A program made the translations under genes and the position numbers. Of a DNA stretch of 37,680 nucleotides, positions 8,422 to 16,374 are shown piece by piece. Below the pieces are notes generated by a model. The model saw only the letters and a list, made by a program, of their open reading frames with translations, was not told the origin of the DNA and searched no databases. The stretch's first letter is position 1; each line of letters opens with the position of its first letter. Where the stretch lies: the NCBI GenBank assembly GCA_003559855.1, contig PWJZ01000113.1:1-37680 (forward strand), given 5' to 3'. Source of the DNA: Bacteroidales bacterium (GTDB lineage: Bacteria > Bacteroidota > Bacteroidia > Bacteroidales > UBA7960).

Positions 8422-9669
8422 TTAAATACCTTCCAATACCGATTCGCTGAAAAAGGTAAGCTGTTCCTGTAATCCATCCTTTTTGTTTACCCTGAATATT
8501 TCTACCGGAGTTGACATGCTCATTCGTTCACCAACCAGATAATCACCGGCAAGCCCAAAGGTGTTGTAATTATGCCAGCCGTCTGTCAGCCGGGTTATTT
8601 CCCCGCCGGCTATATCCAGGCTATATATCTGATATGTTGCATGTATGCCGCTGATAAAATATAATTTATCGCCGTCATCAGACCACCTGAAATGTCTGGA
8701 ACTCCGGTCAAACCCTTCAGAATAATCCTTATACGTGCCGTCTTCAAGATTCATGATCATAATGCGGCTCTTGTCAGACTCAAAACCCGGTGTTTCCATA
8801 CTTTCCCATGCCATATATTTTCCGTCGGGTGAAAATACGGGGTTGCGGTCATATCCTTTGTTAAATCCGGTAAGATTTGTTGTTTCAAGTGTTTCAATAT
8901 CAAACAAATATATATCGGAATTTGTGCTTAGCGTCCATTCCTTTCCCGTTTTCTTTTTGCAGGTGTATGCCAGTTTTTCCCCGTCCGGTGTCCAGCTTAT
9001 CTGGCTTATATTGCCAAATGGGGGTAAAGGAGAGCTCCACGGCTCATTATCCATGATCCCGTAATAACGTCCAATACCACCATCAAAGTATGGTGCAATG
9101 AATATATGGTTGTATGAATAATCATGCCATTTGTCCCAGTGGCGATACATCAGATCATCATATATGAGTGCATTCGCCTCAGGCAGATCGGGATGCATAT
9201 CATGGGCATCCTCTTCTATTTTAACCCGTTTGGTAAAATAGATATAATTCATATCCGGGCTATATTCAAAACCCGTTATTCCACCCGAAATATTTGTTAC
9301 CTGCACAGGATTGCTTCCATCGGGTTCGATTTCCCACATTTGTACAGTGCCGCTTTTTGTGCTCAGGTAACCTATTCTTTCGCCGTCCGGCCTCCATAAA
9401 GCATTGAACTCATTGTATTCGCTGATTGTAATATTTTGGGGTTGACCGCCCGCAACCGGAAGGGTGTATATATCCCTGCTGCTTTTGTTTTCTTCTACAT
9501 CGTAATAAATTACGGTAAAAAGCAGTGTTTTACCGTCGGGAGAAACCTGCGTACCGCCAATCCTGCCAAATTCCCATAATGTCTCAGGTATCATGGGCTG
9601 CTTTTCTGCATATCCGGAATGGAAAAGCAAAATGCTTAATGCGATTAATAAGAAAGATATTTTTTTCAT
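8422..9669 (-). CDS. S9 (DPP5-like) peptidase, signal peptide and beta-propeller half, ends at in-frame TAA
   Basis: Starts at the internal ATG MKKISFLLIALSILLFHSGY, a clear Sec signal peptide; the frame is open eight codons further up but that would add a charged leader. Then comes a beta-propeller with repeated WRPDGERIGYLS, SWTPDGEKLAYT, FSPDGKYMAWES and WSDDGDKLYFIS blades and the DPP5-type segment DDLMYRHWDKWHDY. The frame ends at TAA (8422-8424) after SESVLEGI, exactly where the hydrolase domain should begin, and the same frame continues into 7639-8397. Taken as one gene it would have about 676 codons, the normal length for DPP5-like enzymes. Alone, this half has no catalytic residues. 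Either a recent nonsense mutation, a sequence error, or readthrough; the sequence cannot tell which. Confidence 0.85.
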   Translation of the reverse strand: MKKISFLLIALSILLFHSGYAEKQPMIPETLWEFGRIGGTQVSPDGKTLLFTVIYYDVEENKSSRDIYTLPVAGGQPQNITISEYNEFNALWRPDGERIGYLSTKSGTVQMWEIEPDGSNPVQVTNISGGITGFEYSPDMNYIYFTKRVKIEEDAHDMHPDLPEANALIYDDLMYRHWDKWHDYSYNHIFIAPYFDGGIGRYYGIMDNEPWSSPLPPFGNISQISWTPDGEKLAYTCKKKTGKEWTLSTNSDIYLFDIETLETTNLTGFNKGYDRNPVFSPDGKYMAWESMETPGFESDKSRIMIMNLEDGTYKDYSEGFDRSSRHFRWSDDGDKLYFISGIHATYQIYSLDIAGGEITRLTDGWHNYNTFGLAGDYLVGERMSMSTPVEIFRVNKKDGLQEQLTFFSESVLEGI

Positions 9670-9997
9670 CGGTTTAGGTTTTTTGTTAAACAATGAATAT
9701 TAAGCTTCATAGCATCTTATTGTTTATCTTTTTAATTGCTGGTATCGGGTTTTCAATCCGGCAGTTGTGTTTCGTGCCCTGTTGCAGAGAGCGATAAGTG
9801 CCGCTGCATAATTGAATTGACAGATGTAACCGGTAATAATTGCTAAATTATATAAAAATTGTGAAGCAAACGGGCAAAGAACTTATCACTTATCTCTCGT
9901 CATTCTTTACCCCTTACCTTATGTTTATTTCCGCTGTAGGAAAAGGGGCTATGCAAGCCCCTTCAAAAATGTATTAAACACTTGAAGTGAAGCAGTG
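9670..9997. other. Intergenic region between rplT and the S9 peptidase
   Basis: About 330 bases. The only clear element is the hairpin at 9943-9963 that ends the rplT transcript. The rest, up to the peptidase start, presumably holds the peptidase promoter, but I found no convincing TAnnTTTG box. Confidence 0.5.
9943..9963 (-). terminator. Rho-independent terminator after rplT
   Basis: On the minus strand AAGGGGCT, loop TGCAT, AGCCCCTT forms a perfect 8-bp GC-rich stem followed by TTCC (four T in a row counting the stem end). It lies 35 bases past the rplT stop and closes the thrS-infC-rpmI-rplT operon. Confidence 0.8.
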
Positions 9998-10348
9998 TTA
10001 TTTTTTCTTAACTGTATCCACAATAGCCTTGAATGCATCGGGTTCATTCATTGCCAGATCAGCCAGAACTTTACGGTTAATTTTAATATTCTTCTGATCC
10101 AGCTCTCCCATAAATTGTGAATAGTTCATTCCGTATTGCCTTGCAGCAGCGTTAATACGCATTATCCACAAGCTTCTGAAATTTCTCTTTTTCACCCGCC
10201 TGTCGCGATATGCATAAGTTTGACCTTTCTCCCAGGTATTTCTGGCTACCGTCCATAAATTTTTTCTCGCGCCAAAATAACCTTTAGCCTTCTTTAAAAG
10301 CTTCTTTCTTTTCCTTCTCGATGCTACTTTATTTACTGAACGTGACAT
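9998..10348 (-). CDS. rplT: 50S ribosomal protein L20
   Basis: 116 residues starting [20 protein letters not shown], the typical basic N-terminal arm of bL20, followed by [17 protein letters not shown] and the C-terminal globular part [18 protein letters not shown]20 binds 23S rRNA early in assembly of the large subunit. The frame is open 12 codons further upstream, but the MSRS start matches the family N-terminus and the usual length of about 115. It is the last gene of thrS-infC-rpmI-rplT, 79 bases after rpmI, and is followed by a hairpin terminator. In other bacteria L20 represses this operon by binding its own mRNA; whether that holds here is not visible. Confidence 0.97.
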   Translation of the reverse strand: MSRSVNKVASRRKRKKLLKKAKGYFGARKNLWTVARNTWEKGQTYAYRDRRVKKRNFRSLWIMRINAAARQYGMNYSQFMGELDQKNIKINRKVLADLAMNEPDAFKAIVDTVKKK

Positions 10349-10427
10349 AATTAGATAATACTTTTTTTGTTTAGCGCTTTCCAAACAAGGAAAGACTTTT
10401 CAGGCTAAAACAATGTTACTGATAATT

Positions 10428-10622
10428 TTAAATGGACAACATCGATTTGATGTTGCGCTCATCGCTTTTATGTACAAAGGTGGTTTTCGCAAGATTTCTC
10501 TTACGCTTTTTGGCTTTTTTAGTCAATATATGACTCTTATAAGCTTTCTTCCTTTTTATTTTCCCGGTGGCGGTAAGCGAAAACCGCTTTTTTGCACCGG
10601 ATTTTGTCTTCATCTTTGGCAT
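10428..10622 (-). CDS. rpmI: 50S ribosomal protein L35
   Basis: 64 residues, [20 protein letters not shown] then [16 protein letters not shown], the standard bL35 sequence and length. It is a small basic protein of the large ribosomal subunit. Position between infC (44 bases upstream) and rplT (79 bases downstream) is the classic order. No anomaly. Confidence 0.97.
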   Translation of the reverse strand: MPKMKTKSGAKKRFSLTATGKIKRKKAYKSHILTKKAKKRKRNLAKTTFVHKSDERNIKSMLSI

Positions 10623-10666
10623 TATTGATACTAATTATTTTTCTTGTTTATTATTTTATGCTTTAA

Positions 10667-11218
10667 CTATTTTTTTCCCGGGTTTTTTGGTGTTACCACC
10701 ATTATCATTCTTTTACCCTCAAGTTTTGGTAATTGTTCTACTTTACCGTACTCTTCAATTTCCTGTGCAAAGCGAAACAGTATCAATTCTCCTTTTTCCT
10801 TGTAAATTATTGAACGTCCTTTAAAGATAACATAAACCTTGAGTTTTGCACCTTCCTGTAAGAACTTTATTGCATGCCTGAGTTTAAAGTTAAAGTCATG
10901 GTCATCGGTATTTGGCCCCATTCTTATTTCTTTGGTGACCATCTTGAGGGTATTTGCTTTAATTTCTTTCTGTTTCTTTTTCTGATCAAAAAGGAACTTT
11001 TTGTAATCCATTACTTTACACACTGGCGGGTTGGCTGTAGCAGCGATTTCAACCAGATCAAGGCCTTGTTTATCGGCTAAAGCCTGCGCTTCTTTAACAG
11101 GGTATATGCCCTGTTTTATATCATCACCTACCACCCTTACAACAGGTGCTTCAATAGATTCATTAATACGATACCGGTCAGTTCTCTTTTTAGATCCTTT
11201 TTTGAATGATTTGGCTAT
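10667..11218 (-). CDS. infC: Translation initiation factor IF-3, probable AUA start
   Basis: Using an ATA codon at 11218-11216 as start, the protein has 183 residues: AKSFKKGSKKRTDRYRINES, then IEAPVVRVVGDD and the IF3 N-domain, the linker helix, and the C-domain with TKEIRMGPNTDDHDF. IF-3 binds the 30S subunit, prevents premature 50S joining and checks the start codon and initiator tRNA. No ATG, GTG or TTG lies at the expected N-terminus; the first GTG (11134) falls inside the conserved VVRVVGDD strand and would delete the RINE region. A strong AAGGAGG lies 8 bases before the ATA. Rare AUU/AUA starts on infC are known to let IF-3 limit its own synthesis; autoregulation here is inference. It follows thrS by 49 bases. 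Confidence 0.93.
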   Translation of the reverse strand: MAKSFKKGSKKRTDRYRINESIEAPVVRVVGDDIKQGIYPVKEAQALADKQGLDLVEIAATANPPVCKVMDYKKFLFDQKKKQKEIKANTLKMVTKEIRMGPNTDDHDFNFKLRHAIKFLQEGAKLKVYVIFKGRSIIYKEKGELILFRFAQEIEEYGKVEQLPKLEGKRMIMVVTPKNPGKK

Positions 11219-11226
11219 ATTAAACT

Positions 11227-11233
11227 CCTCCTT
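11227..11233 (-). promoter_or_regulatory. Strong Shine-Dalgarno that fixes the infC start
   Basis: The minus strand reads AAGGAGG, followed by 8 bases and then ATA. A full consensus Shine-Dalgarno is rare in Bacteroidota, and its ideal spacing to ATA, not to any ATG or GTG, is the main evidence for the AUA start of infC. Confidence 0.75.
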
Positions 11234-11267
11234 ATGTTTTGTTTATAAATCAGTTAATTAGAATATT

Positions 11268-13208
11268 TTATTTGGTATCAATAAAACTTTTCACTTCGTT
11301 GATCACTTTTTGAGCAAAATTTTCTATTGAAGAGCTTCCCAGATCACCTTCCCGGTGTTTTCTCACCGAAACCGTATCAGCGGCTTCTTCCTTTTCTCCT
11401 ACTATCAGCATATATGGTATTTTGCTTGTTTCCGCATCCCGGATCTTTTTACCGGTTTTTTCATTGCGGTTATCAATCAGCGTGCGAATTTCGTAATTAT
11501 TTAGCAAATTTAAAACTTTTTCTGCATATTTTTGATATTTGTCACTGATCGGCAGTATAATAACCTGTTGTGGTGCCAGCCAGAGAGGGAAATTACCCGC
11601 ACAGTGCTCTGTTAAAACAGCAACAAAGCGTTCCATCGAGCCGAACGGAGTCCTGTGTATCATAACCGGGCGATGTTTTTGATTATCGCTGCCGACAAAT
11701 TCCAGATCGAAACGTTCGGGCAGATTATAATCAACCTGAATAGTACCCAGCTGCCAGTGCCTGTTAAGTGCATCTCTGACCATAAAATCCAGCTTAGGAC
11801 CATAAAAGGCGGCTTCACCGGCTACTATATCAGCTTTCAATCCCTTTTCTTCGGTAGCTTCGACGATAGCTTTTTCTGCTTTTTTCCAGTTCTCAGCACT
11901 GCCGATGTAATTTTTCATATTATCAGGATCGTGTAATGATATTTGAGCATTGTAGTTTTTGAAATCAAGGGCTCTATAAACTAACTGTACTATATCAATG
12001 ACTTTGATAAATTCTTCCTTAAGCTGGTCGGGTCTGCAAAAAATATGTGCATCGTCCTGTGTAAATCCCCTGACTCTTGTCAAGCCATGCAGCTCACCAC
12101 TCTGTTCATAGCGGTAAACGGTGCCAAATTCGGCAAGCCTTACGGGAAGGTCTTTATATGAATATTGCCGTGTTTTAAATATTTCACAGTGATGCGGGCA
12201 GTTCATAGGTTTGAGAAAAAACTCCTCACCTTCGGAAGGTGTTGATATGGGCCGGAACGAATCATCTCCGTATTTATCATAATGTCCGCTGATCACATAT
12301 AAATTTTTATTACCTATATGTGGTGTAATTACAGGCAGGTAACCGGCTTTCAGTTGCACTTTTTTAAGAAATGTTTCAAGTGTTTCGCGCAATTGAGCTC
12401 CTTTTGGAAGCCAAAGTGGAAGCCCCTGCCCTACTGTCTTGGAAAAAGCAAAAAGCTCCATCTCCCTGCCAATCTTACGGTGATCACGTTTTTTAGCTTC
12501 CTCGAGCAGATTAAGGTATTCATCAAGCTGTTTCTTTTTCGGAAAAGTTATGCCATAAACCCTTGTCATCTGTTTGCGCGACTCATCACCCCTCCAATAA
12601 GCCCCTGCCAAACTTAATAATTTAATAGCTTTGATAGGGCTTGTATCAGGTAAATGCGGACCTCGGCATAGATCAACAAAATCACCCGATTCATAAAAAG
12701 TAACATAATCATCCTCCAGTTCGCTGATTAACTCAACTTTATATTCATCATTCTTTTTTTTATAATATTCAAGCGCTTCCTGTTTTGAAATTTCTTTGCG
12801 AATAAAAGGATGCTTTTCACGGACGAGATCCTGCATCTTTTTTTCTATTCCCGGAAGGTCTTCAGGTGAAAGAGAATGGTCACCCAAATCAATGTCGTAA
12901 TAAAAACCATCCTCGATATCAGGACCAATACCGAATTTAGTACCAGGATAAAGTGCTTCAATAGCTGCTGCCATAATATGAGCTGACGAATGCCACATAG
13001 CGGCACGCCCCTCTTTGGCATCCCAGGTATGCAATTTAATGACAGCATCCCGCTCTATAGGTCGATTCAGATCCCAAACCTCTCCATTTACACTAATGGA
13101 AAGAACACTGCGGGCTAACCCTTCGCTAATGCTTTTTGCTATTTCTATACCTGTTATCCCTTCAGGAAATTGTTTGACAGATTTATCCGGAAATGTTATT
13201 CTGATCAT
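11268..13208 (-). CDS. thrS: Threonine-tRNA ligase
   Basis: 646 residues: TGS domain ([17 protein letters not shown]), the editing/second additional domain with [17 protein letters not shown] and [11 protein letters not shown], the class II catalytic core with [10 protein letters not shown] (zinc ligand Cys), [18 protein letters not shown] and the C-terminal anticodon-binding domain ([27 protein letters not shown]). It charges tRNA-Thr. The frame is open 9 codons upstream, but MIRITFP is the normal family start and the upstream extension would overlap the TAnnTTTG promoter box at 13233-13240, so the start at 13208 is preferred. First gene of the thrS-infC-rpmI-rplT operon, divergent from the 7TM-HD gene. 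Confidence 0.97.
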   Translation of the reverse strand: MIRITFPDKSVKQFPEGITGIEIAKSISEGLARSVLSISVNGEVWDLNRPIERDAVIKLHTWDAKEGRAAMWHSSAHIMAAAIEALYPGTKFGIGPDIEDGFYYDIDLGDHSLSPEDLPGIEKKMQDLVREKHPFIRKEISKQEALEYYKKKNDEYKVELISELEDDYVTFYESGDFVDLCRGPHLPDTSPIKAIKLLSLAGAYWRGDESRKQMTRVYGITFPKKKQLDEYLNLLEEAKKRDHRKIGREMELFAFSKTVGQGLPLWLPKGAQLRETLETFLKKVQLKAGYLPVITPHIGNKNLYVISGHYDKYGDDSFRPISTPSEGEEFFLKPMNCPHHCEIFKTRQYSYKDLPVRLAEFGTVYRYEQSGELHGLTRVRGFTQDDAHIFCRPDQLKEEFIKVIDIVQLVYRALDFKNYNAQISLHDPDNMKNYIGSAENWKKAEKAIVEATEEKGLKADIVAGEAAFYGPKLDFMVRDALNRHWQLGTIQVDYNLPERFDLEFVGSDNQKHRPVMIHRTPFGSMERFVAVLTEHCAGNFPLWLAPQQVIILPISDKYQKYAEKVLNLLNNYEIRTLIDNRNEKTGKKIRDAETSKIPYMLIVGEKEEAADTVSVRKHREGDLGSSSIENFAQKVINEVKSFIDTK

Positions 13209-13232
13209 ATTAAAATTCCGTTTTTCAGAGCG

Positions 13233-13240
13233 CAAAGTTA
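13233..13240 (-). promoter_or_regulatory. Putative -7 box for the thrS operon
   Basis: The minus strand reads TAACTTTG, matching TAnnTTTG. It would place the transcript start a few bases downstream and give a leader of under 20 bases before the thrS ATG at 13208, which supports the shorter thrS start. No convincing -33 TTTG is seen. Confidence 0.45.
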
Positions 13241-13396
13241 CGGTTTTATTGAAATAACAGTAACATTTAAAACTATTTTTTTCCGGATACGGATTAAGAT
13301 TAACCTTACCGCTTAGCTCTTAAGGATCTTTGATAAACTGATTTTTCTGTTTTCATATAATTGCCGAACAACCATATTGACATCATTTATTATTTT

Positions 13397-13404
13397 TATT
13401 TTTG
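13397..13404 (+). promoter_or_regulatory. Putative -7 box for the 7TM-HD gene
   Basis: TATTTTTG on the plus strand matches TAnnTTTG; the leader to the ATG at 13539 would be about 130 bases. The region is T-rich, so a chance match is possible. Confidence 0.35.
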
Positions 13405-13538
13405 CAAGCAGCAAGTTTAAAATAAAAATGCAAATGAAACGGTAGTATTTGTTGCATTAATTCAGAAGGTTGCACCGGTTTGATGAGCCTTAAACCGCTA
13501 TTGAGCATTTTCCGGCTTATCCTGTAAAGTGACTTATT

Positions 13539-13985
13539 ATGAAAAAAATAATTGACTATATCATATACCATCTGCCCGGAATATATAAAGGCTTTTTGTT
13601 CTTAATAAGCATAATATTGATAGTACAGATTTTTCCCCGCCAGGCAGAGTTCCAGTATGAGTTTCAAAAATTTACTCCCTGGCTCCATGATGATATCCTG
13701 GCGCCTTTTGATTTTCCCATTCTGAAAACCGAAGAAGAGCTGGAAAAAGAAAAAAAAGAACTTCTTGACGATTTTAAATATTATTTTAAAATCGACCATG
13801 AAATATATGATAAAATATTGATAAAGCTGCATAATGATTTTGAACAGGCATGGGAAGAAAAATACAGCAGTGATATAAGATACGACGAAAAGAAAAAACT
13901 TAATCGACAAATATTGTTCAATATAGTTGACCATCTTTTATATGATACCGGTATAATTCTCCTGGAAAACAGGCTGGAAGAATAA
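13539..13985 (+). CDS. 7TM-HD phosphohydrolase (PgpH-like), N-terminal part, ends at in-frame TAA
   Basis: 148 codons. It has a short cytoplasmic start, one TM helix (about residues 15-30, GFLFLISIILIVQIF), then RQAEFQYEFQKFTPWLHDDI and APFDFPILKTEEE, the usual opening of the extracytoplasmic 7TMR-HDED domain of Bacteroidota HDIG membrane proteins, and a charged helical region. It ends at TAA 13983-13985 in the middle of that domain. The same frame continues without interruption (DSGYKIRLRVGQ) into the 14013-15632 frame, so this is one gene broken by a single stop. On its own it contains neither the 7TM bundle nor the HD catalytic domain and is not expected to be functional. Confidence 0.82.
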   Translation: MKKIIDYIIYHLPGIYKGFLFLISIILIVQIFPRQAEFQYEFQKFTPWLHDDILAPFDFPILKTEEELEKEKKELLDDFKYYFKIDHEIYDKILIKLHNDFEQAWEEKYSSDIRYDEKKKLNRQILFNIVDHLLYDTGIILLENRLEE

Positions 13986-14012
13986 GACTCCGGTTATAAG
14001 ATAAGGCTTCGA

Positions 14013-15632
14013 GTGGGGCAGGATAAACAAGTACGTCAATTATCGGACTTTTATACCGTTGCCGATGCGGGCGAATGTGTTGATTCACAACTGGAGCAAG
14101 TATCTGAAGAAAAAGAGCAGGCAGACGTTGAGATTTTAAAGCCTTTGCTTGAATCAGCACTTGTTCATAATGTTTTTTATGACGATACATTAAATCAGCA
14201 AGCCATAGAAGAAAAATTCGCTACTATTTCACCATCCATAGGTATGGTGCAGCAAGGCGAGAAAATAATATGGAGGGGAGATCTCATCACTAATGAAAAA
14301 TACCGGGTATTAATGTCTTTCATGAAAGAGTACAACCGCCAGTTAGGTGATATATCGCCAAGTCATACCATTTACACAGGTCAGTTTATTCTGGTCAGTA
14401 TATCTATTATAGTTTTAAGCCTGTTTCTCAGAACTTTTCGCAGGGATGTATATGACAATAACCGTAAGATTATTTTAATCCTGGTTTCAATAGTGTTTAT
14501 GGTTTTTCTGACCAGCATTGTCGTGAAGCACAGCATTGACTACCTTTACCTGGTACCTGTATGCATTATACCCATAGTTATTCGTTCATTTTTTGATAAT
14601 CGTCTGGCATTATATGTACACATAACAACTATTATTCTTATCGGATTTATGGTTCCTAAGAGCTTTCAGTTTGTCTTTCTGCAATTCATTGCCGGAATTG
14701 TGTCTATATTCAGCATGGTAACTCTCCAGAGGCGGTCACAGATATTTATAACCTCTGCTTTAATATTTCTGACATATGCGGCGGTTTTTTCAGGCTTATC
14801 GTTAGTTCAGCGAGACAGTTTATATGATTTCGAATACATGAACTACGCTTATTTTGCGGGCAGCGCAGTTCTTACACTGTTTGCATACCCCACTATTTTC
14901 ATGCTTGAAAAGATATTCGGCATGTCAACGGATTTTTCTCTTTTGGAGTTATCCGATACCAACAATAAGTTGCTTCGTGACCTAAGCATGAAAGCACCGG
15001 GCACATTTCAACATTCCTTGCAGGTGGCAAATCTTGCAGAGGAAGCCATAATCGAAATAGGCGGTAATCCTTTGCTGGCCCGCACAGGAGCCTTGTATCA
15101 CGATATAGGCAAAATGGACGCACCATTATATTTTACCGAAAACCAATTGACAGGTGTCAACCCTCACGAAGAAATACCATACGAAGAAAGTGCCGAAATT
15201 ATTATCAAGCATATAATAAAAGGTGTTGAAAAAGCCCGGAAAGCCGGCCTGCCTGAATACATAACCGATTTTATCAGAACACACCACGGCACAACCACAG
15301 CGAGGTATTTTTACTCAATGTCGGTCAAAAATAATGAACCGGACAAGATTGACCGCGAAAAATTTACCTATCCCGGCCCTAAGCCCTTTAATAAAGAAAC
15401 CTCCGTACTCATGATGGCCGACTCAGTAGAAGCAGCATCCAGAAGCATGAGCAACCCGGATGAAGATTCCATAAATGATCTCGTGGATAATATTATAGAC
15501 AACCAAGTGAAAGAAAAACAGTTTGATGATGCAAACATCACCTTTAAGGACATTTCTTCAGTGAAAAAAATATTCAAACAAACGCTCAAAAACATTTTTC
15601 ACGTCAGGATCACATATCCTTCAGAGAGCTGA
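14013..15632 (+). CDS. 7TM-HD phosphohydrolase (PgpH-like), 7TM and HD catalytic part
   Basis: 539 codons in the same frame as 13539-13985. It completes the extracytoplasmic domain (MVQQGEKIIWRGDLITNEKY), then has about seven TM helices starting ILVSISIIVLSLFLRTF, and a cytoplasmic HD domain with HSLQVANLAEEA, ALYHDIGKMDAP, the distal RTHHGTTTARYFYS and MADSVEAASRS, which supply the metal-binding His and Asp residues. The PgpH family hydrolyses c-di-AMP at the inner membrane in Firmicutes; whether Bacteroidota members share that substrate is inference. The listed first codon is a GTG inside a domain and is unlikely to be a true start. Together the two parts give about 698 codons, normal for the family. 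The 3' end overlaps the convergent WbqC-like gene by 23 bases. Confidence 0.85.
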   Translation: MGQDKQVRQLSDFYTVADAGECVDSQLEQVSEEKEQADVEILKPLLESALVHNVFYDDTLNQQAIEEKFATISPSIGMVQQGEKIIWRGDLITNEKYRVLMSFMKEYNRQLGDISPSHTIYTGQFILVSISIIVLSLFLRTFRRDVYDNNRKIILILVSIVFMVFLTSIVVKHSIDYLYLVPVCIIPIVIRSFFDNRLALYVHITTIILIGFMVPKSFQFVFLQFIAGIVSIFSMVTLQRRSQIFITSALIFLTYAAVFSGLSLVQRDSLYDFEYMNYAYFAGSAVLTLFAYPTIFMLEKIFGMSTDFSLLELSDTNNKLLRDLSMKAPGTFQHSLQVANLAEEAIIEIGGNPLLARTGALYHDIGKMDAPLYFTENQLTGVNPHEEIPYEESAEIIIKHIIKGVEKARKAGLPEYITDFIRTHHGTTTARYFYSMSVKNNEPDKIDREKFTYPGPKPFNKETSVLMMADSVEAASRSMSNPDEDSINDLVDNIIDNQVKEKQFDDANITFKDISSVKKIFKQTLKNIFHVRITYPSES

Positions 15633-16287
15633 TATCAACCTTCTCTGCACACTCGATAAGATATTCTTTTGTATCCGGACCTTTATTGAACAACAGATCA
15701 ATTATGCTCAAATTCGGCGCAAATCCATATTTATGTTCAAAAACCTGGTCGTAATGAGATAACTTCAAAGGTCGAAATTGACCTCTATTTTTAAATTTAG
15801 GGCTTATTATTGTACGGAAATCCGTTCCGCAGGTAATTTTTTTTTCAAAACCGTTGGTAAAGCAGATGTTTTTTTCAATACCAATTTCTGAAAACAATGC
15901 ATTCAATAACAAAAAATTGTAGTCTATCAATCTGTCAATTTTCTTTTGATAAAACGGCTCAAGGAAATCATGATAGTATATAAAAAAGGGAGAATTGCGA
16001 TAAGCTGTATGTATGGCTCTCCGGTGATTTCTCTGCCATTTTTGATCATAGCTGATGAGCACATCTTTGGTTTTCGAACTTTTACCGTATGGTTTGATAA
16101 CGGGAATATGAAGCGATTCAACGCCATTGCTGCCATAAATATAGCACCGGTTGCGGTAGGTTTGCTTTGGGTAGGTTTCATGAGCTTCTATGCTTACTTT
16201 TTCACTCAGCAGTATATATACGAAATATTCAATAGAAGGCAGGTAAGCGGTTGAAAAAAGCGCATTTTTAATATTATGCTCTTTCAT
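15610..16287 (-). CDS. WbqC-like family protein
   Basis: 225 residues with the family's N-terminal AYLPSIEYFVYILLSEKVSI, then HETYPKQTYRNRCYIYG, SLHIPVIKPYGK and KWQRNHRRAIHTAYRNSPFF. These match the WbqC-like family of Bacteroidota and proteobacterial O-antigen loci. The biochemical role is not established; some members sit in amino-sugar or O-antigen clusters, but here there are no such neighbours. The length is normal for the family. It converges on the 7TM-HD gene with a 23-base overlap of the two 3' ends, so the two transcripts may form antisense tails. Confidence 0.82.
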   Translation of the reverse strand: MKEHNIKNALFSTAYLPSIEYFVYILLSEKVSIEAHETYPKQTYRNRCYIYGSNGVESLHIPVIKPYGKSSKTKDVLISYDQKWQRNHRRAIHTAYRNSPFFIYYHDFLEPFYQKKIDRLIDYNFLLLNALFSEIGIEKNICFTNGFEKKITCGTDFRTIISPKFKNRGQFRPLKLSHYDQVFEHKYGFAPNLSIIDLLFNKGPDTKEYLIECAEKVDISSLKDM

Positions 16288-16374
16288 TAAGATAATCTAC
16301 TAATCAACAATCTTCTTTGATCTGTATGGTCTTTTCGATCTTATTCAATTCGCACGTCAGTAAAATAGCATCCA

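Larger units (their letters stand above)
13209..13538. other. Divergent promoter region between thrS and the 7TM-HD gene
   Basis: About 330 AT-rich bases with no supported gene. It holds a TAnnTTTG box on each strand: TAACTTTG on the minus strand (13233-13240) for thrS and TATTTTTG on the plus strand (13397-13404) for the 7TM-HD gene. Confidence 0.55.

Noticed and set aside
8398-8424. Frameshift as cause of the split S9 gene
   Set aside because: The two halves are in the same frame; only a stop codon separates them.
8422-13985. Reassigned TAA codon in this organism
   Set aside because: Several intact conserved genes in the window, such as thrS and the COX24-like gene, end at TAA at the expected position.
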